Of a DNA stretch of 64,000 nucleotides, positions 12,461 to 26,202 are shown one piece after another (position 1 is the stretch's first letter; every line of letters begins with the position of its first letter). A program made the translations under genes and the position numbers. Under the pieces are notes generated by a model. That model was not told where the DNA came from and did no database searches. It saw only the letters and a list, made by a program, of their open reading frames with translations. Origin of the DNA: Tragulus kanchil (Eukaryota > Chordata > Mammalia > Artiodactyla > Tragulidae); contig JAIOJX010000026.1 in NCBI GenBank assembly GCA_022376925.1, forward strand, positions 257,911,830 to 257,975,829. The letters are read 5' to 3'.

Positions 12461-13598
12461 ATATTAAGGTTTTTAGTAAAAATCTAAATAACTTACTTCT
12501 TTTGTATATGCAACAGAGTCTTCACTCTTCTTCCTCTCCCCTCAAATCATCGTGTTTCTCTTTTAAAACTCTAATTAAAAAATAATCTCATCAAGAAGTA
12601 CGACTTGCATCATTCACTCAGAGGAACTCTGGGTTCGTCGGGGGCGGGGGGGCGCTTCTAGGAAGAACTAAAGTGATATTCTTAATTGTTTCTGCTTTCT
12701 TAATCATTATTTTTTAAGGGGGAGGAAAACACACCGCAAAATGGGTGAAATGACCGAGACCACACTTAAAGGGGAAAAGATGCAATTTTAATGAAGCAGC
12801 ATTTCAGGAATCATACTTTCATTAAATTCAACTGGAAATTATTAAGAGCAAATCACCAGGAACCAATCGCAAGTAATCAGTATCTAAATTCTTCTAGTGT
12901 CATGGGATTTACTTTCAAGCCTTATAAAAAGGGGAGAATATTAATGTGACTGTAATGTAGAACTGTCTAAAAGACCTACAAATTCATTAGTCCTGTAAAT
13001 TATTTCCAGGGAATATCTATTAGGATTTTTTTTTTCTCTTAAAAGATTACAAAAATACAGAGGTGAGAAAATAAGAAAACACCTGCTATGATTAGGAATT
13101 TGATTAGACTGACAAAGAAGAAACATGAATAAGTGTCTTGAAGAAAAGGTCTCAAAAAATAATTCAGAAGTCATAGGCAATGGAATTTACCACAAACAAC
13201 ACATGCCCATAAAAGGGCCTGGCTTCCTTTCAGTTAGCTGAGCTAAGCCATAAGAAACATAATTAATTTTTTTAAGTATCCAATAAAAAAAGAGAAACAG
13301 CTTTAATTTGTTTTTTATAAAATAACTAAAAAGGGAGACGTTCATCTTCACTGGCTTAAAATCAACCTTGTAAATTAATCATTTTTAAAATATGCACACA
13401 CTGATTTTAGTAAGTTATAATCACTGTAAAAGACAGAAATATAAAAGTTAAACAGGCTGGCCTTTTTCACTGGGTAGTAAAATGCATAGTTTAACTGCAT
13501 AGTTTAACTCTAGCAAAAATAATTCTCATAAAATTTCTATTTCATCTGAAATTAAGCAAAATTCCTATCAAAATTATTTGTTTGGAACAACTATTGGA

Positions 13599-15723
13599 TA
13601 CACCACTGCCTTTTGACTTTCATACTAGTTTTAGATGTGCTTACCAAGGTAATTCAAAGTTTATTTACTGATCAAATGAAATAACAACCTAATAAGCAAG
13701 AATGCAAAAGTTAAGACTGAGCTTCCACTAAATAACCTTAAGGGAACAAAATTCTTCATATCCCCTGAAACATGAGTATTTATCTAGTGTTTTAAGTCAT
13801 TAATAGTATTTGAAAGTGTCAATTAATAGTTAAACCATAAAGTAGGTCCTAATAGTAGTTGGTGCTGAACAAGCCGGTATTCAGGAGACTGTCTATAGGA
13901 GCACAAGGAGCTTTTTCCCTCAGTTTCTTGAATTTTAAAACTAAATTGAAGTAGGACTAAACTTCTTTTCATTGTTGTTATCATTTTTCTATTTATTTGT
14001 GGCAATATTTCTGATGGGAAATGGAAGAAACATGTAGAGCCAAATGCTCTCTACACAAAATATCATGCCCCTTTGATTACACTGCTGTTATCTGTAGGAA
14101 GTATCACATGCGTGTCACTTAACCTGGCACCCCAAATAAGAAGAGGGACTTTAAAACAGTTTTATTTGGCTTCCCTTTGGAACACAAAGAGAAAAACTTC
14201 AGAAACAATACTATTTTAACATTATTAGAAACGTGATTCCAGAACAGTAACTCCTACTGCTGTTTAGAAATAGCTTAAATAGGTACAATAAAAATTCAGA
14301 GAACAGTGGAAAGAAAAACAGTTCTTCGAGATAACTGAAGAATTATTCCAAAACATCAATTTTTATTTTTGAAAGTATCACAAAATACTTAATACGGCTG
14401 GCAAATTTCACAATGCACTGTGTTTGTTTTTAAAATATGAAATTTAATAGAAAATTGCTTTTAGGATACTTTAACATAAGCATTCCAAAGGGTGACAGAT
14501 CCTACAGTCAAAAGTCTAAGCATTTTGCTATTTTATTGTTACACGATGAATTTCTGTATATATAAGTGATAAGTCTGTATTTCCCATATGACCCATCAAT
14601 TTGGATAACATTTTCCATTCTTATCATTACTGACCATTTGATATTTTAGATTTAAAAGGAAATTACACCACTGCCTTTTGACTTTCATACTAGTTTTAGA
14701 TGTGCTTACCAAGGTAATTCAAAGTTTATTTACTGATCAAATGAAATAACAACCTAATAAGCAAGAATGCAAAAGTTAAGACTGAGCTTCCACTAAATAA
14801 CCTTAAGGGAACAAAATTCTTCATATCCCCTGAAACATGAGTATTTATCTAGTGTTTTTAAGTCATTAATAGTATTTGAAAGTGTCAATTAATAGTTAAA
14901 CCATAAAGTAGGTCCTAATAGTAGTTGGTGCTGAACAAGCCGGTATTCAGGAGACTGTCTATAGGAGCACAAGGAGCTTTTTCCCTCAGTTTCTTGAATT
15001 TTAAAACTAAATTGAAGTAGGACTAAACTTCTTTTCATTGTTGTTATCATTTTTCTATTTATTTGTGGCAATATTTCTGATGGGAAATGGAAGAAACATG
15101 TAGAGCCAAATGCTCTCTACACAAAATATCATGCCCCTTTGATTACACTGCTGTTATCTGTAGGAAGTATCACATGCGTGTCACTTAACCTGGCACCCCA
15201 AATAAGAAGAGGGACTTTAAAAACAGTTTTTATTTGGCTTCCCTTTGGAACACAAAGAGAAAAACTTCAGAAACAATACTATTTTAACATTATTAGAAAC
15301 GTGATTCCAGAACAGTAACTCCTACTGCTGTTTAGAAATAGCTTAAATAGGTACAATAAAAATTCAGAGAACAGTGGAAAGAAAAACAGTTCTTCGAGAT
15401 AACTGAAGAATTATTCCAAAACATCAATTTTTATTTTTGAAAGTATCACAAAATACTTAATACGGCTGGCAAATTTCACAATGCACTGTGTTTGTTTTTA
15501 AAATATGAAATTTAATAGAAAATTGCTTTTAGGATACTTTAACATAAGCATTCCAAAGGGTGACAGATCCTACAGTCAAAAGTCTAAGCATTTTGCTATT
15601 TTATTGTTACACGATGAATTTCTGTATATATAAGTGATAAGTCTGTATTTCCCATATGACCCATCAATTTGGATAACATTTTCCATTCTTATCATTACTG
15701 ACCATTTGATATTTTAGATTTAA
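13599..15723. repeat. Direct duplication 4: 13599-14655 and 14664-15723
   Basis: The offset drifts from 1065 to 1068 through one-base homopolymer changes (for example TTTTAAG/TTTTTAAG). The join is the eight bases 14656-14663. The content is AT-rich intron with no recognised element. Confidence 0.95.
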
Positions 15724-17621
15724 TTACTAAGCAGTTGCTGTCTCCTTGCTTTCCTTCTTCCATTTTACTCTTTAATTAGTTTGAAGCAAAATAATTGTGC
15801 CATCCTGCAAAGTTCTGTCACAGCTTCAAAATGATAAAATGACAAAATGAAGGACATAATAACAACTAGCAGAATAGGAGGAAATTAGGAATAAAAGACC
15901 AGGTCTTCTGGAACCTATTTTTAGCACACATTCCTGGAAATATTAATCTAAGACACTGCCCACCCCCACTTCCAACACATGTATGCTGCTCAGACGTTCA
16001 AGAGGTCTATAAAAGCTGCTCTCTAACACAAGGTTCCCATAGGGTAATTCTGGCCACTAGGGACTCTGCCTTCATTTGTAGGTTTTCTCAGACTTCCTAA
16101 GGGCAGGGACCTGAGGCAAACACCTGCAGGCATGACAGGCTTGCTCTAAAAGCTCCACAGTGCTCACACAGGCCTCCACGATGTCCCTACATCTATTCCA
16201 CTTCTTTGGGCTACTGTACCTCTGAACCTTTCATTATCATTTTAAAAAATATATTAAAAAAACCCCCAAACACCATGCTTACCAAGATTCTCTCTAGAAA
16301 ACAATCACTACTGGGGTCAATACAATAAAGTAATTATACAAGCTGACAGCTCCCTTAGCCTAGTAATACAACAGATTCATTATCTCGTAGGTAGGAAAAG
16401 GCAGAACTAACATAGAACATTCAAATTTTCAAGTAGACAGGAGCAAATTCATTGGTTAGTAAATAGTAAGAATCATCTGATACATAAAGGACAGACTTTT
16501 TCTTAGGAGAGGTTGTCTTAATGACTTTAAAAAAAACGGCTGGCAAATATTTTATTTTTGAAAGTATCACAAAATACTTAATACGGCTGGCAAATTTCAC
16601 AATGCACTGTGTTTGTTTTTAAAATATGAAATTTAATAGAAAATTGCTTTTAGGATACTTTAACATAAGCATTCCAAAGGGTGACAGATCCTACAGTCAA
16701 AAGTCTAAGCATTTTGCTATTTTATTGTTACACGATGAATTTCTGTATATATAAGTGATAAGTCTGTATTTCCCATATGACCCATCAATTTGGATAACAT
16801 TTTCCATTCTTATCATTACTGACCATTTGATATTTTAGATTTAATTACTAAGCAGTTGCTGTCTCCTTGCTTTCCTTCTTCCATTTTACTCTTTAATTAG
16901 TTTGAAGCAAAATAATTGTGCCATCCTGCAAAGTTCTGTCACAGCTTCAAAATGATAAAATGACAAAATGAAGGACATAATAACAACTAGCAGAATAGGA
17001 GGAAATTAGGAATAAAAGACCAGGTCTTCTGGAACCTATTTTTAGCACACATTCCTGGAAATATTAATCTAAGACACTGCCCACCCCCACTTCCAACACA
17101 TGTATGCTGCTCAGACGTTCAAGAGGTCTATAAAAGCTGCTCTCTAACACAAGGTTCCCATAGGGTAATTCTGGCCACTAGGGACTCTGCCTTCATTTGT
17201 AGGTTTTCTCAGACTTCCTAAGGGCAGGGACCTGAGGCAAACACCTGCAGGCATGACAGGCTTGCTCTAAAAGCTCCACAGTGCTCACACAGGCCTCCAC
17301 GATGTCCCTACATCTATTCCACTTCTTTGGGCTACTGTACCTCTGAACCTTTCATTATCATTTTAAAAAATATATTAAAAAAACCCCCAAACACCATGCT
17401 TACCAAGATTCTCTCTAGAAAACAATCACTACTGGGGTCAATACAATAAAGTAATTATACAAGCTGACAGCTCCCTTAGCCTAGTAATACAACAGATTCA
17501 TTATCTCGTAGGTAGGAAAAGGCAGAACTAACATAGAACATTCAAATTTTCAAGTAGACAGGAGCAAATTCATTGGTTAGTAAATAGTAAGAATCATCTG
17601 ATACATAAAGGACAGACTTTT
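15429..17621. repeat. Direct duplication 5: 15429-16500 and 16550-17621
   Basis: The offset is constant at 1121. The opening 295 bases also belong to duplication 4, so they occur three times. The filler 16501-16549 ends with a displaced piece of the copy (ACGGCTGGCAAAT). Confidence 0.95.
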
Positions 17622-17875
17622 GGTCATAGCTGGGGAAGGAGAGGGTGGGATGATTTGAGACAGTAGTGTTGAAATGTACATATCACCACAGGTGAAACAG
17701 ATGGGAATTTGCAGGTGCTCTGTTACAACCACGAGGGGTGGGATGGTGAGGCAAATGGGAGGGAGGTTCAAGATGGAGGGCACATATGTATACTTGTGGC
17801 TGATTCATGTTGATGTAGGGCAGAACCAACACAATATTCTAAAGCAATTATCCTTCAATCAAAAAGAAAAAAAAA
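17621..17875 (+). mobile_element. L1 3' end (cetartiodactyl type)
   Basis: It ends in the typical cetartiodactyl L1 3' UTR signature: GGGAGGGAGGTTCAAGATGG, ATGTATACTTGTGGCTGATT, AACACAATATTCTAAAGC, then an A-rich tail. It is severely 5' truncated with no ORF2 left. It is repeated at 18734-18988 by duplication 6. Confidence 0.85.
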
Positions 17876-18733
17876 GTCGTTTAAGAGAGGGACTACAGAC
17901 TTCTCATACTGAAAACTGGCCATGTGCAGTTATCTACTTACATTTATCCTTCACGGGGAATGATGACCAACTGAAATGTCTCAGCAGACAAGGCAGCATT
18001 CTCCTTTTGTATACCCACCCTCATAAGCCAAGAGACCAACAAAGCAGTATCTAGTATGACCTGTGCTAATCTACTTGATTTGAAATCTTCCTTAGCCCAT
18101 TTTGTAGTAACTCTTAGCCTGAAAATGTGATGTCATATTTAAAAGCAGCATCAGGGGAAAAACGAAGGAAACAGGCACAGAAGTATACGTTCTCCTTAAT
18201 CTATTTAAATAGGTTCCATCTTCAGAACACCAAAATGAAAAGGCCTTTATACTGAAACGACATAGGAACTGTTCAACAAATTGAGGGCCCACTGTCTATA
18301 AAGCCTGATGGTTCAATGCTAAGAAATCAAATCAAGTGGATCTGTTTACTAGAAATTTAATGAAACTTCTGAAACTCAGATTTTAGAGATTAAGGGATCT
18401 TTCTCATGACCGAGTCCCCAACCCATCTATTCCACTTCTTTGGGCTACTGTACCTCTGAACCTTTCATTATCATTTTAAAAAATATATTAAAAAAACCCC
18501 CAAACACCATGCTTACCAAGATTCTCTCTAGAAAACAATCACTACTGGGGTCAATACAATAAAGTAATTATACAAGCTGACAGCTCCCTTAGCCTAGTAA
18601 TACAACAGATTCATTATCTCGTAGGTAGGAAAAGGCAGAACTAACATAGAACATTCAAATTTTCAAGTAGACAGGAGCAAATTCATTGGTTAGTAAATAG
18701 TAAGAATCATCTGATACATAAAGGACAGACTTT

Positions 18734-18988
18734 TGGTCATAGCTGGGGAAGGAGAGGGTGGGATGATTTGAGACAGTAGTGTTGAAATGTACATATCACC
18801 ACAGGTGAAACAGATGGGAATTTGCAGGTGCTCTGTTACAACCACGAGGGGTGGGATGGTGAGGCAAATGGGAGGGAGGTTCAAGATGGAGGGCACATAT
18901 GTATACTTGTGGCTGATTCATGTTGATGTAGGGCAGAACCAACACAATATTCTAAAGCAATTATCCTTCAATCAAAAAGAAAAAAAAA
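18734..18988 (+). mobile_element. Duplicate of the 17621 L1 3' end
   Basis: It reads the same as the preceding L1 fragment, at an offset of 1113, as part of duplication 6. Confidence 0.85.
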
Positions 18989-19642
18989 GTCGTTTAAGAG
19001 AGGGACTACAGACTTCTCATACTGAAAACTGGCCATGTGCAGTTATCTACTTACATTTATCCTTCACGGGGAATGATGACCAACTGAAATGTCTCAGCAG
19101 ACAAGGCAGCATTCTCCTTTTGTATACCCACCCTCATAAGCCAAGAGACCAACAAAGCAGTATCTAGTATGACCTGTGCTAATCTACTTGATTTGAAATC
19201 TTCCTTAGCCCATTTTGTAGTAACTCTTAGCCTGAAAATGTGATGTCATATTTAAAAGCAGCATCAGGGGAAACACGAAGGAAACAGGCACAGAAGTATA
19301 CGTTCTCCTTAATCTATTTAAATAGGTTCCATCTTCAGAACACCAAAATGAAAAGGCCTTTATACTGAAAACGACATAGGAACTGTTCAACAAATTGAGG
19401 GCCCACTGTCTATAAAGCCTGATGGTTCAATGCTAAGAAATCAAATCAAGTGGATCTGTTTACTAGATAATGAAACTTCTCCAGCTTTCTGCATTCTTTA
19501 TGATTTCACATTCTAATATCTCTGAAACTCAGATTTTAGAGATTAAGGGATCTTTCTCATGACCGAGTCCCCAACCCAGACAGTCTCCGCTATAAATACT
19601 TCACTTGTCATGGAGTACTACGAGGTTGAAAACTACCTTTTC

Positions 19643-19949
19643 CTTTTTCTTGGGGCGGGGGGCGGGTTGGGGAGGGAGGGGAGCGGGCGGGCCACTTCTA
19701 TTGGTCTTTCATTTATCTATTTTCATCCATCTTTGTTCCTTGGCCCGTATGGGCCTCCCATCACAGTGGCCTCTGTTGTCGCAGAGCTCCAGCCCTGGGC
19801 GCATGCGCTCCAGAGCTCTGGCTTGGTAATTGGACACATCGGTCCAGCCGCTCTGCGGCACGTGGGATCTTCCCAGGCCAGGGGTCGAACTGGCGCCCCC
19901 TGCACTGCAAGGCGGTGTCCTTACCCACTGGGCCACTAGGGAAGCCCCC
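19643..19949 (-). mobile_element. Young tRNA-derived SINE of about 310 bp, complete
   Basis: On the minus strand the element opens with a tRNA-like GGCTTCCCTAGTGGCCCAGTGG head and a B-box-like site, and continues with a conserved body (GGACCGATGTGTCCAATTACC). It ends in a C/T-rich and A-rich tail. A perfect 15-base target-site duplication (GAAAACTACCTTTTC) flanks it at 19628-19642 and 19950-19964. ORFs reported through it are not genes. Confidence 0.93.
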
Positions 19950-20197
19950 GAAAACTACCTTTTCTAACATAGTATTTTATTGGAAGACCCTTTAGATTGT
20001 TGGGACAGAAAGGAACTGGAGAAAACATAAAGAAGAATTTTGTTTGAAGAATGAATATCCCAAGCTTGCGAATGAGACCACTGGCCCTGATCCATGTCAT
20101 CACTTACATGTTCTAATCTTGGTGGAATCATGTAAGCATATCATATTCACTTTTTCAGCCATTAAATATTGACAATAATGGTATCCTATACCTTACT

Positions 20198-20428
20198 GGG
20201 GGGCTTCCCAGATGATGCTAGTGGTAAAGACCCCACCTGCCAATGCAGGAGCCATAAGAGAAGTGAGTTAGATCCCTGGGTCAGGAAGATCTCTTGGAGG
20301 AGGACAGGGAAACCCATTCCAGTATTCTTGCCTAGAGAATCCCATGGACAGAGGCGCCTGGTAGGCTGCAGTCCATAGGGTCGCACAGAGTTGGACACAA
20401 CTGAAGTGACTTAGCATGCATGCACATG
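20198..20428 (+). mobile_element. Bov-tA-type SINE
   Basis: The tRNA-Glu-like head (GGGGCTTCCCAGATGATGC) is followed by the ruminant signature CCAGTATTCTTGCCTAGAG and CCCATGGACAGAGG, and ends AGTTGGACACAACTGAAG. It is moderately diverged. The family is ruminant-specific. Confidence 0.9.
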
Positions 20429-23400
20429 TGATTGGATTGCTATTAAGGTTACCTAAAGTAGCAATGCTTGTGAAAATATTTTCCAACTGTGACCTGCTAC
20501 ACAAATATTTCTTGTTAAGCTTTTATTCTGAAAAAGCCAGAGATTCATAAAACACAAAACAAAACAAAACTGACTAGACAAGAAAAAAATACTAAAATGA
20601 CCTAGAATTTATAAATCACTTTTTCTTCAACCTCTGGACAACTACTGAAAAGGAAATTTTCCAGTGGGAATGTTGGTGGTAAGAATGGTATAGAAATTCT
20701 TTCATACTCAGCAAAACACAAAACATGATCTCCTTAATCAAAAAGCTGTCAAAAATTCAAAATATTTTATAGTATTTATTCTTAATGGTATTTGTGACTC
20801 AATACTGTGGAGACCACAAGTAAGAAACAACAGAGGCTTAAAACCAGTTAAGAATGATCTCAAAACACACAGTCTCAAAATAAGATATTCTAATTACATA
20901 GCAGTACTGTCAAAGATTTTTCTCTTTAAATCACACTTTCACACCTCAAGACTCCAAATTATAATACAGTTTGCAGCAAATTACTCCCTCCCCCTACTCT
21001 ACCTCATTTGCATAAAGTCATCATTTTAAAAAATGACAAAGGCATTTCTGGCTAAACGGTCTTTAGTAAATATAAATACCTCACCATCCAACACAGAGAC
21101 ATTACCACCTGAGAGGCAGAAGGCAGCATGTAACCTGCAACTATGTCTCGTTTGGCCAAAAAAGACTTAAAAATGAGTCAACTTTATAATAAAAGAAAGT
21201 GTATTTCCATATGTCCTTCTTTTTTAAGACAAGCTGAATGATATAACATTAGGTCTCATTCTTGTCTGGCAAGATCTGGCTGAATCTGAGATGCGGTTGC
21301 CCCTCTAGACATGGCATGCCTTCTTCACTCTGTCATGTGGCTCCCTCTCCTGTTACAACATGAGGTATTTTTATGATATCTACCAGTCACATCAGCAATT
21401 AAAATGATCACTTCACTCTGAAGCTTCAAGCTCTAGCATTTACACTTAAATGCATTTTCTTGAAAACTACCAAGCACAGTACTTTAAAGCTTAAAGTAGC
21501 GCCTTTAGATTAAAATTTTCCAAATGCTCTTTATTATCTGCATTTCTGCCCTCTTACTCAAAGCACAGGGAAAATATTGTGACATTGCCCTCGCTGATTC
21601 CGTGTCACTAGTACAACAGTGCAAAATGAGAAAGGACTGCTTGAAAACACGGGTTCCAGATTGCTGCCATTTCGGCATTCCCCTCCTTGCTCTGATTTGT
21701 TCCTCTTTCTAGCTGCTTTCTGCATCAGTCTCCACCATTCTTAATGTGCTCCCTCAGTATGTCATAGGTTCTGAGTCCACACCAAGACTTCACTTAATGG
21801 TAATAGTCAATCGTGACTTCTAATACAACTTGTGAGTCTTTAAATTACTCCAAACTTATGCTTCTTAGTTCTTATAGAAAGTTGTTGGGTAGATGATTTC
21901 TGGCTAAGCAACTGATCTTGTTCTGTATGTCATCATTTAGGGCTTTGAAAGCAAGTATTCAATGTTACAGGCACCATGACTAGGACTAAAATGGTATACA
22001 CCCTATCCTTCAGTTAAACTTGTGGGTACCTTATTATCTGAATTAGTTTCCCTAAAATACATTAAATTTTATTTACAGCAACAAAATATTCACTCATCAA
22101 AACATGACTAAGTATAAAAATGTCTACTTTGCCAACGTTTCATAATGCAGTTGAAACCTGTTATGCATGGGTCTCAGAGGTCACTATTTTTACCATGCAA
22201 GACATATATAAAAGAATGACTTGCTTTACTAGGAGGAATGCATAAGTACTTAGGCAAAGTAAGTTACACTGAGGAAAGAAACCTCACTTTTAGACCACCA
22301 GTCTTGTGTTCAATACGTTAGCAAGACAGACCGCTTATTCTGTCACTTAAAGCAAATAAAAAAATCATAATCATAATTCAAATAATTACTTTTTCCTGTG
22401 GGGCAGGTCATAAAATTTCCCATACTCCCAAGTATTTACGCGAACATATAATCACACTCACATAAAATCCATATACTTAAAAATTACAGTTTAGATTTAT
22501 GGGTTTTCTTTTTTGCAGGGGGTAGTTTTGCAAAAGCATAGGTACTTTTGAATAATTATCTAAATCAAGTAAAAAGCAGTATCCAAAAGTCTGTGTATAT
22601 CCTACCATAATTAATTCAAAAGAACGCACAACCTATGCATATACATACAATTTAAAATATACAAATGATTCATACTCTGAATCTAAGTATTTAGTGTCAG
22701 GTGTTATCAACTCTTGCAAAGGAAAGAGTTTCAGGGTTACTGAGTAAGAGGATTGATATTTCCATGTTCAGTCAAATGTAATCTTGTTTATTCTACCTCT
22801 GTGAATGATTTTAGACAATTTTAATCACTTTAAATTGTGCTTTGTAGTTAACCTTTAAAGTCGTTACTTTACGGCCTTTCATTACTCATTCTGTCTCTTC
22901 CCTTTTTCCATATACATTTTCAATCCATTAAGGCCATCTACCCTTCCTTCCCTCTCAGTTCTCTTTGTCATACAAAGATCATCAGGACACACCACATATG
23001 TCCACAGGGACCGCCAGGGCTAATGAATATGTATGTTCTGTGTCACAACAGAGCACTCCCCTTGTTCAGCAGTATCAACCCTCTTATGTGTGTAAATAAC
23101 AGGTGAGCTGTAGCGTGCAGGGATAAATGGGGTTAACACAACCTGAAAGCCCCATGCTAGATTCATAGTATCTAGCCTGTATGATTGATCCAGAAAGAGA
23201 AATTCAAATGCCAAAAGTATTGTGCATTTTCTATGTGTTCTGAATCTTTATTAAAAAAAAAAAAAGACTGCTTAGATAACATTACCATCATTCTAAAAGT
23301 CTGAGGTTATTTCAGATGATTTTCCAGTTACTCTTGTGCCATATAAAATAAATTTGCACTTTTAATTAAAATAGGGCATGGTACCAATCTTGAATTATGG

Positions 23401-23896
23401 TATGGCTGGTTAATATCCTTGGTCACACTGCTAAAATGTTATGTTAATCATTATGTGTATACAGTGCTATCTGTAAATAGTTATTTGCATGTGTCTATTC
23501 TATTTCAACTATATAAGTGTAAAGCTGAACTTAGTTATATTTAAGCTGAACTACATTCATTTTTGCCCAACATCTCATGCTGACATGGGTCAGTAAACAA
23601 ATTCAGGATCTCTGAAGCCCCACGACCTTGTGTAAGATGGAATTTGCATTCAGCGTCTTTTGTGTTTCTCTGAAAACTTGCTCTAAAAAGACAGTTTACA
23701 TAAAACAAAATCAATTATTAAGACTGCTTATTTAGATCGGAGATCTCTCTCTTGTAGTTAGACAAAGGAGTAAAAATATTATTTACATATAGGAATACAG
23801 CTCCAACCACTCTCCTTAAAAACTCTTCGCTTAAGGTGACTCTAAAGTGTGCAAAGCCCAGACAAAATTTATTAAGGTTATTTATGCATTTTCTTT
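20429..23896. other. Unique AT-rich intron, no gene seen
   Basis: No repeat family, RNA gene or convincing reading frame was recognised. There is an A run near 23251-23263 and an (AAAAC)n stretch near 20552-20570. Confidence 0.5.
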
Positions 23897-26002
23897 TTTT
23901 TGACAATCTGTGCATTAATTTTTAATGCAATAGCAAAAGAGTGCCTTGGACTTTGATAAAAATATTCTATCGTCAGGACTGGGTGACATAGTGCATTAAT
24001 TCAGTGTCCTTCACTCCTGGGACCTGTGTATAATTTAGTCCAGCCTGAAGAAAATAACTTTGATCTGAAGGCAATGGAAAAAGCAACATATGAAATGAGT
24101 TTCGGTAGGTTTAGTGTTGTTTCGTCCATATAAGACAACACATGAAGATAAACTGCTATAGAATACAACCAACATGGTCAAGGATTAAAAGTGAAGAGCT
24201 CTTAGTAACAACAGTAGTTTCCTCTCCTTTCCACTCTCCCTACCTGGCCCCACTCTATGGTTTTGTGAAATAAACCTGAACTTCACCTATAATTTTGATG
24301 CTCTAATTTTCAGATAAATAAAACATTGTTAAAGTGCAGTGTGAATGACAGACTGTCATTAGCGCTGGTGGCTCTTCCATGTGTAAAAACAAAGAATGCT
24401 GCATAGTGAGACAGAGGCAGAGGAGAGGATATAGCATCCTCAAAGAAAGTGATATCCTCTAGAAGGGGCGCCCAACAAAGTAACCCTTAGGGAAAACTAA
24501 CAATCGGAGGGACCACAAGCAAAGAAATTGTTTCTTCAGATTCCACCTTGATTGGGTTCTCTATGACAATATTCAATCAACTTCATAGTTTCATTTACCG
24601 TTAGTCTACACAAGCCCATTATGTTAAAAAAAAAAGTCTACGCTTTGGCTAAGTTGAATAAAATGGTTGATCTAGTGGCATTTGCCACATGAAATACAGA
24701 TCTCGCTGTTTTGTTTATAAGATCTACTTAAATTCCAATCCAAGTCTCTTTGGTTGTGAATAAGCACAGCTTTATCTTTAATACAGTCGGAAGCATCAGG
24801 GTGCTCTCAATACTATCAATAGAATTCAAAGCTGCAAAGATGTTACATGGTGAAAACTATCCTACCATTTTATACTTCTTACTGATGATAGTGAACTATT
24901 TTATTGGCCTCAGTTGTGAATAAAACTATCCTTTACGCATTTTTAATAACTTCTTACTAGAATTTTATAGTAACTTTTTGACAATCTGTGCATTAATTTT
25001 TAATGCAATAGCAAAAGAGTGCCTTGGACTTTGATAAAAATATTCTATCGTCAGGACTGGGTGACATAGTGCATTAATTCAGTGTCCTTCACTCCTGGGA
25101 CCTGTGTATAATTTAGTCCAGCCTGAAGAAAATAACTTTGATCTGAAGGCAATGGAAAAAGCAACATATGAAATGAGTTTCGGTAGGTTTAGTGTTGTTT
25201 CGTCCATATAAGACAACACATGAAGATAAACTGCTATAGAATACAACCAACATGGTCAAGGATTAAAAGTGAAGAGCTCTTAGTAACAACAGTAGTTTCC
25301 TCTCCTTTCCACTCTCCCTACCTGGCCCCACTCTATGGTTTTGTGAAATAAACCTGAACTTCACCTATAATTTTGATGCTCTAATTTTCAGATAAATAAA
25401 ACATTGTTAAAGTGCAGTGTGAATGACAGACTGTCATTAGCGCTGGTGGCTCTTCCATGTGTAAAAACAAAGAATGCTGCATAGTGAGACAGAGGCAGAG
25501 GAGAGGATATAGCATCCTCAAAGAAAGTGATATCCTCTAGAAGGGGCGCCCAACAAAGTAACCCTTAGGGAAAACTAACAATCGGAGGGACCACAAGCAA
25601 AGAAATTGTTTCTTCAGATTCCACCTTGATTGGGTTCTCTATGACAATATTCAATCAACTTCATAGTTTCATTTACCGTTAGTCTACACAAGCCCATTAT
25701 GTTAAAAAAAAAAGTCTACGCTTTGGCTAAGTTGAATAAAATGGTTGATCTAGTGGCATTTGCCACATGAAATACAGATCTCGCTGTTTTGTTTATAAGA
25801 TCTACTTAAATTCCAATCCAAGTCTCTTTGGTTGTGAATAAGCACAGCTTTATCTTTAATACAGTCGGAAGCATCAGGGTGCTCTCAATACTATCAATAG
25901 AATTCAAAGCTGCAAAGATGTTACATGGTGAAAACTATCCTACCATTTTATACTTCTTACTGATGATAGTGAACTATTTTATTGGCCTCAGTTGTGAATA
26001 AA
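23897..26002. repeat. Direct duplication 7: 23897-24924 and 24975-26002
   Basis: The offset is constant at 1078 and no indel was found. The filler 24925-24974 reads like a garbled copy of 24853-24897. The content is intronic AT-rich sequence with no recognised element. Confidence 0.95.
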
Positions 26003-26202
26003 CTCCAGCATTTGTTAATAATTTTAAGGAAAAGGAAGATTTTTTTTCCAGTCACATTTTTAAATCAGCAGGTAATCTGAAAGAAATTTAATTCCAAATT
26101 TGCTAGTTTTAGTTGCTTGTGTTACGTAAGTCAAATCTTCCTGCTACCTCTTCAAATAGTATGCATCCTATTTACACAAAGTTCCCAAATAACAGGAAAA
26201 CC

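Larger units (their letters stand above)
17311..19577. repeat. Direct duplication 6: 17311-18424 and 18424-19577
   Basis: The copies abut with no filler. The offset is 1113 at the start and 1153 at the end because copy 1 lacks about 40 bases present in copy 2 around 19475-19521. Each copy carries the same L1 3' end. The first 311 bases are shared with duplication 5. Confidence 0.95.

Noticed and set aside
13599..19577. CRISPR or satellite array suggested by repeated blocks
   Set aside because: The repeats are about 1.1-kb copies of unrelated unique DNA, not short regular repeats with spacers, and the genome is mammalian.
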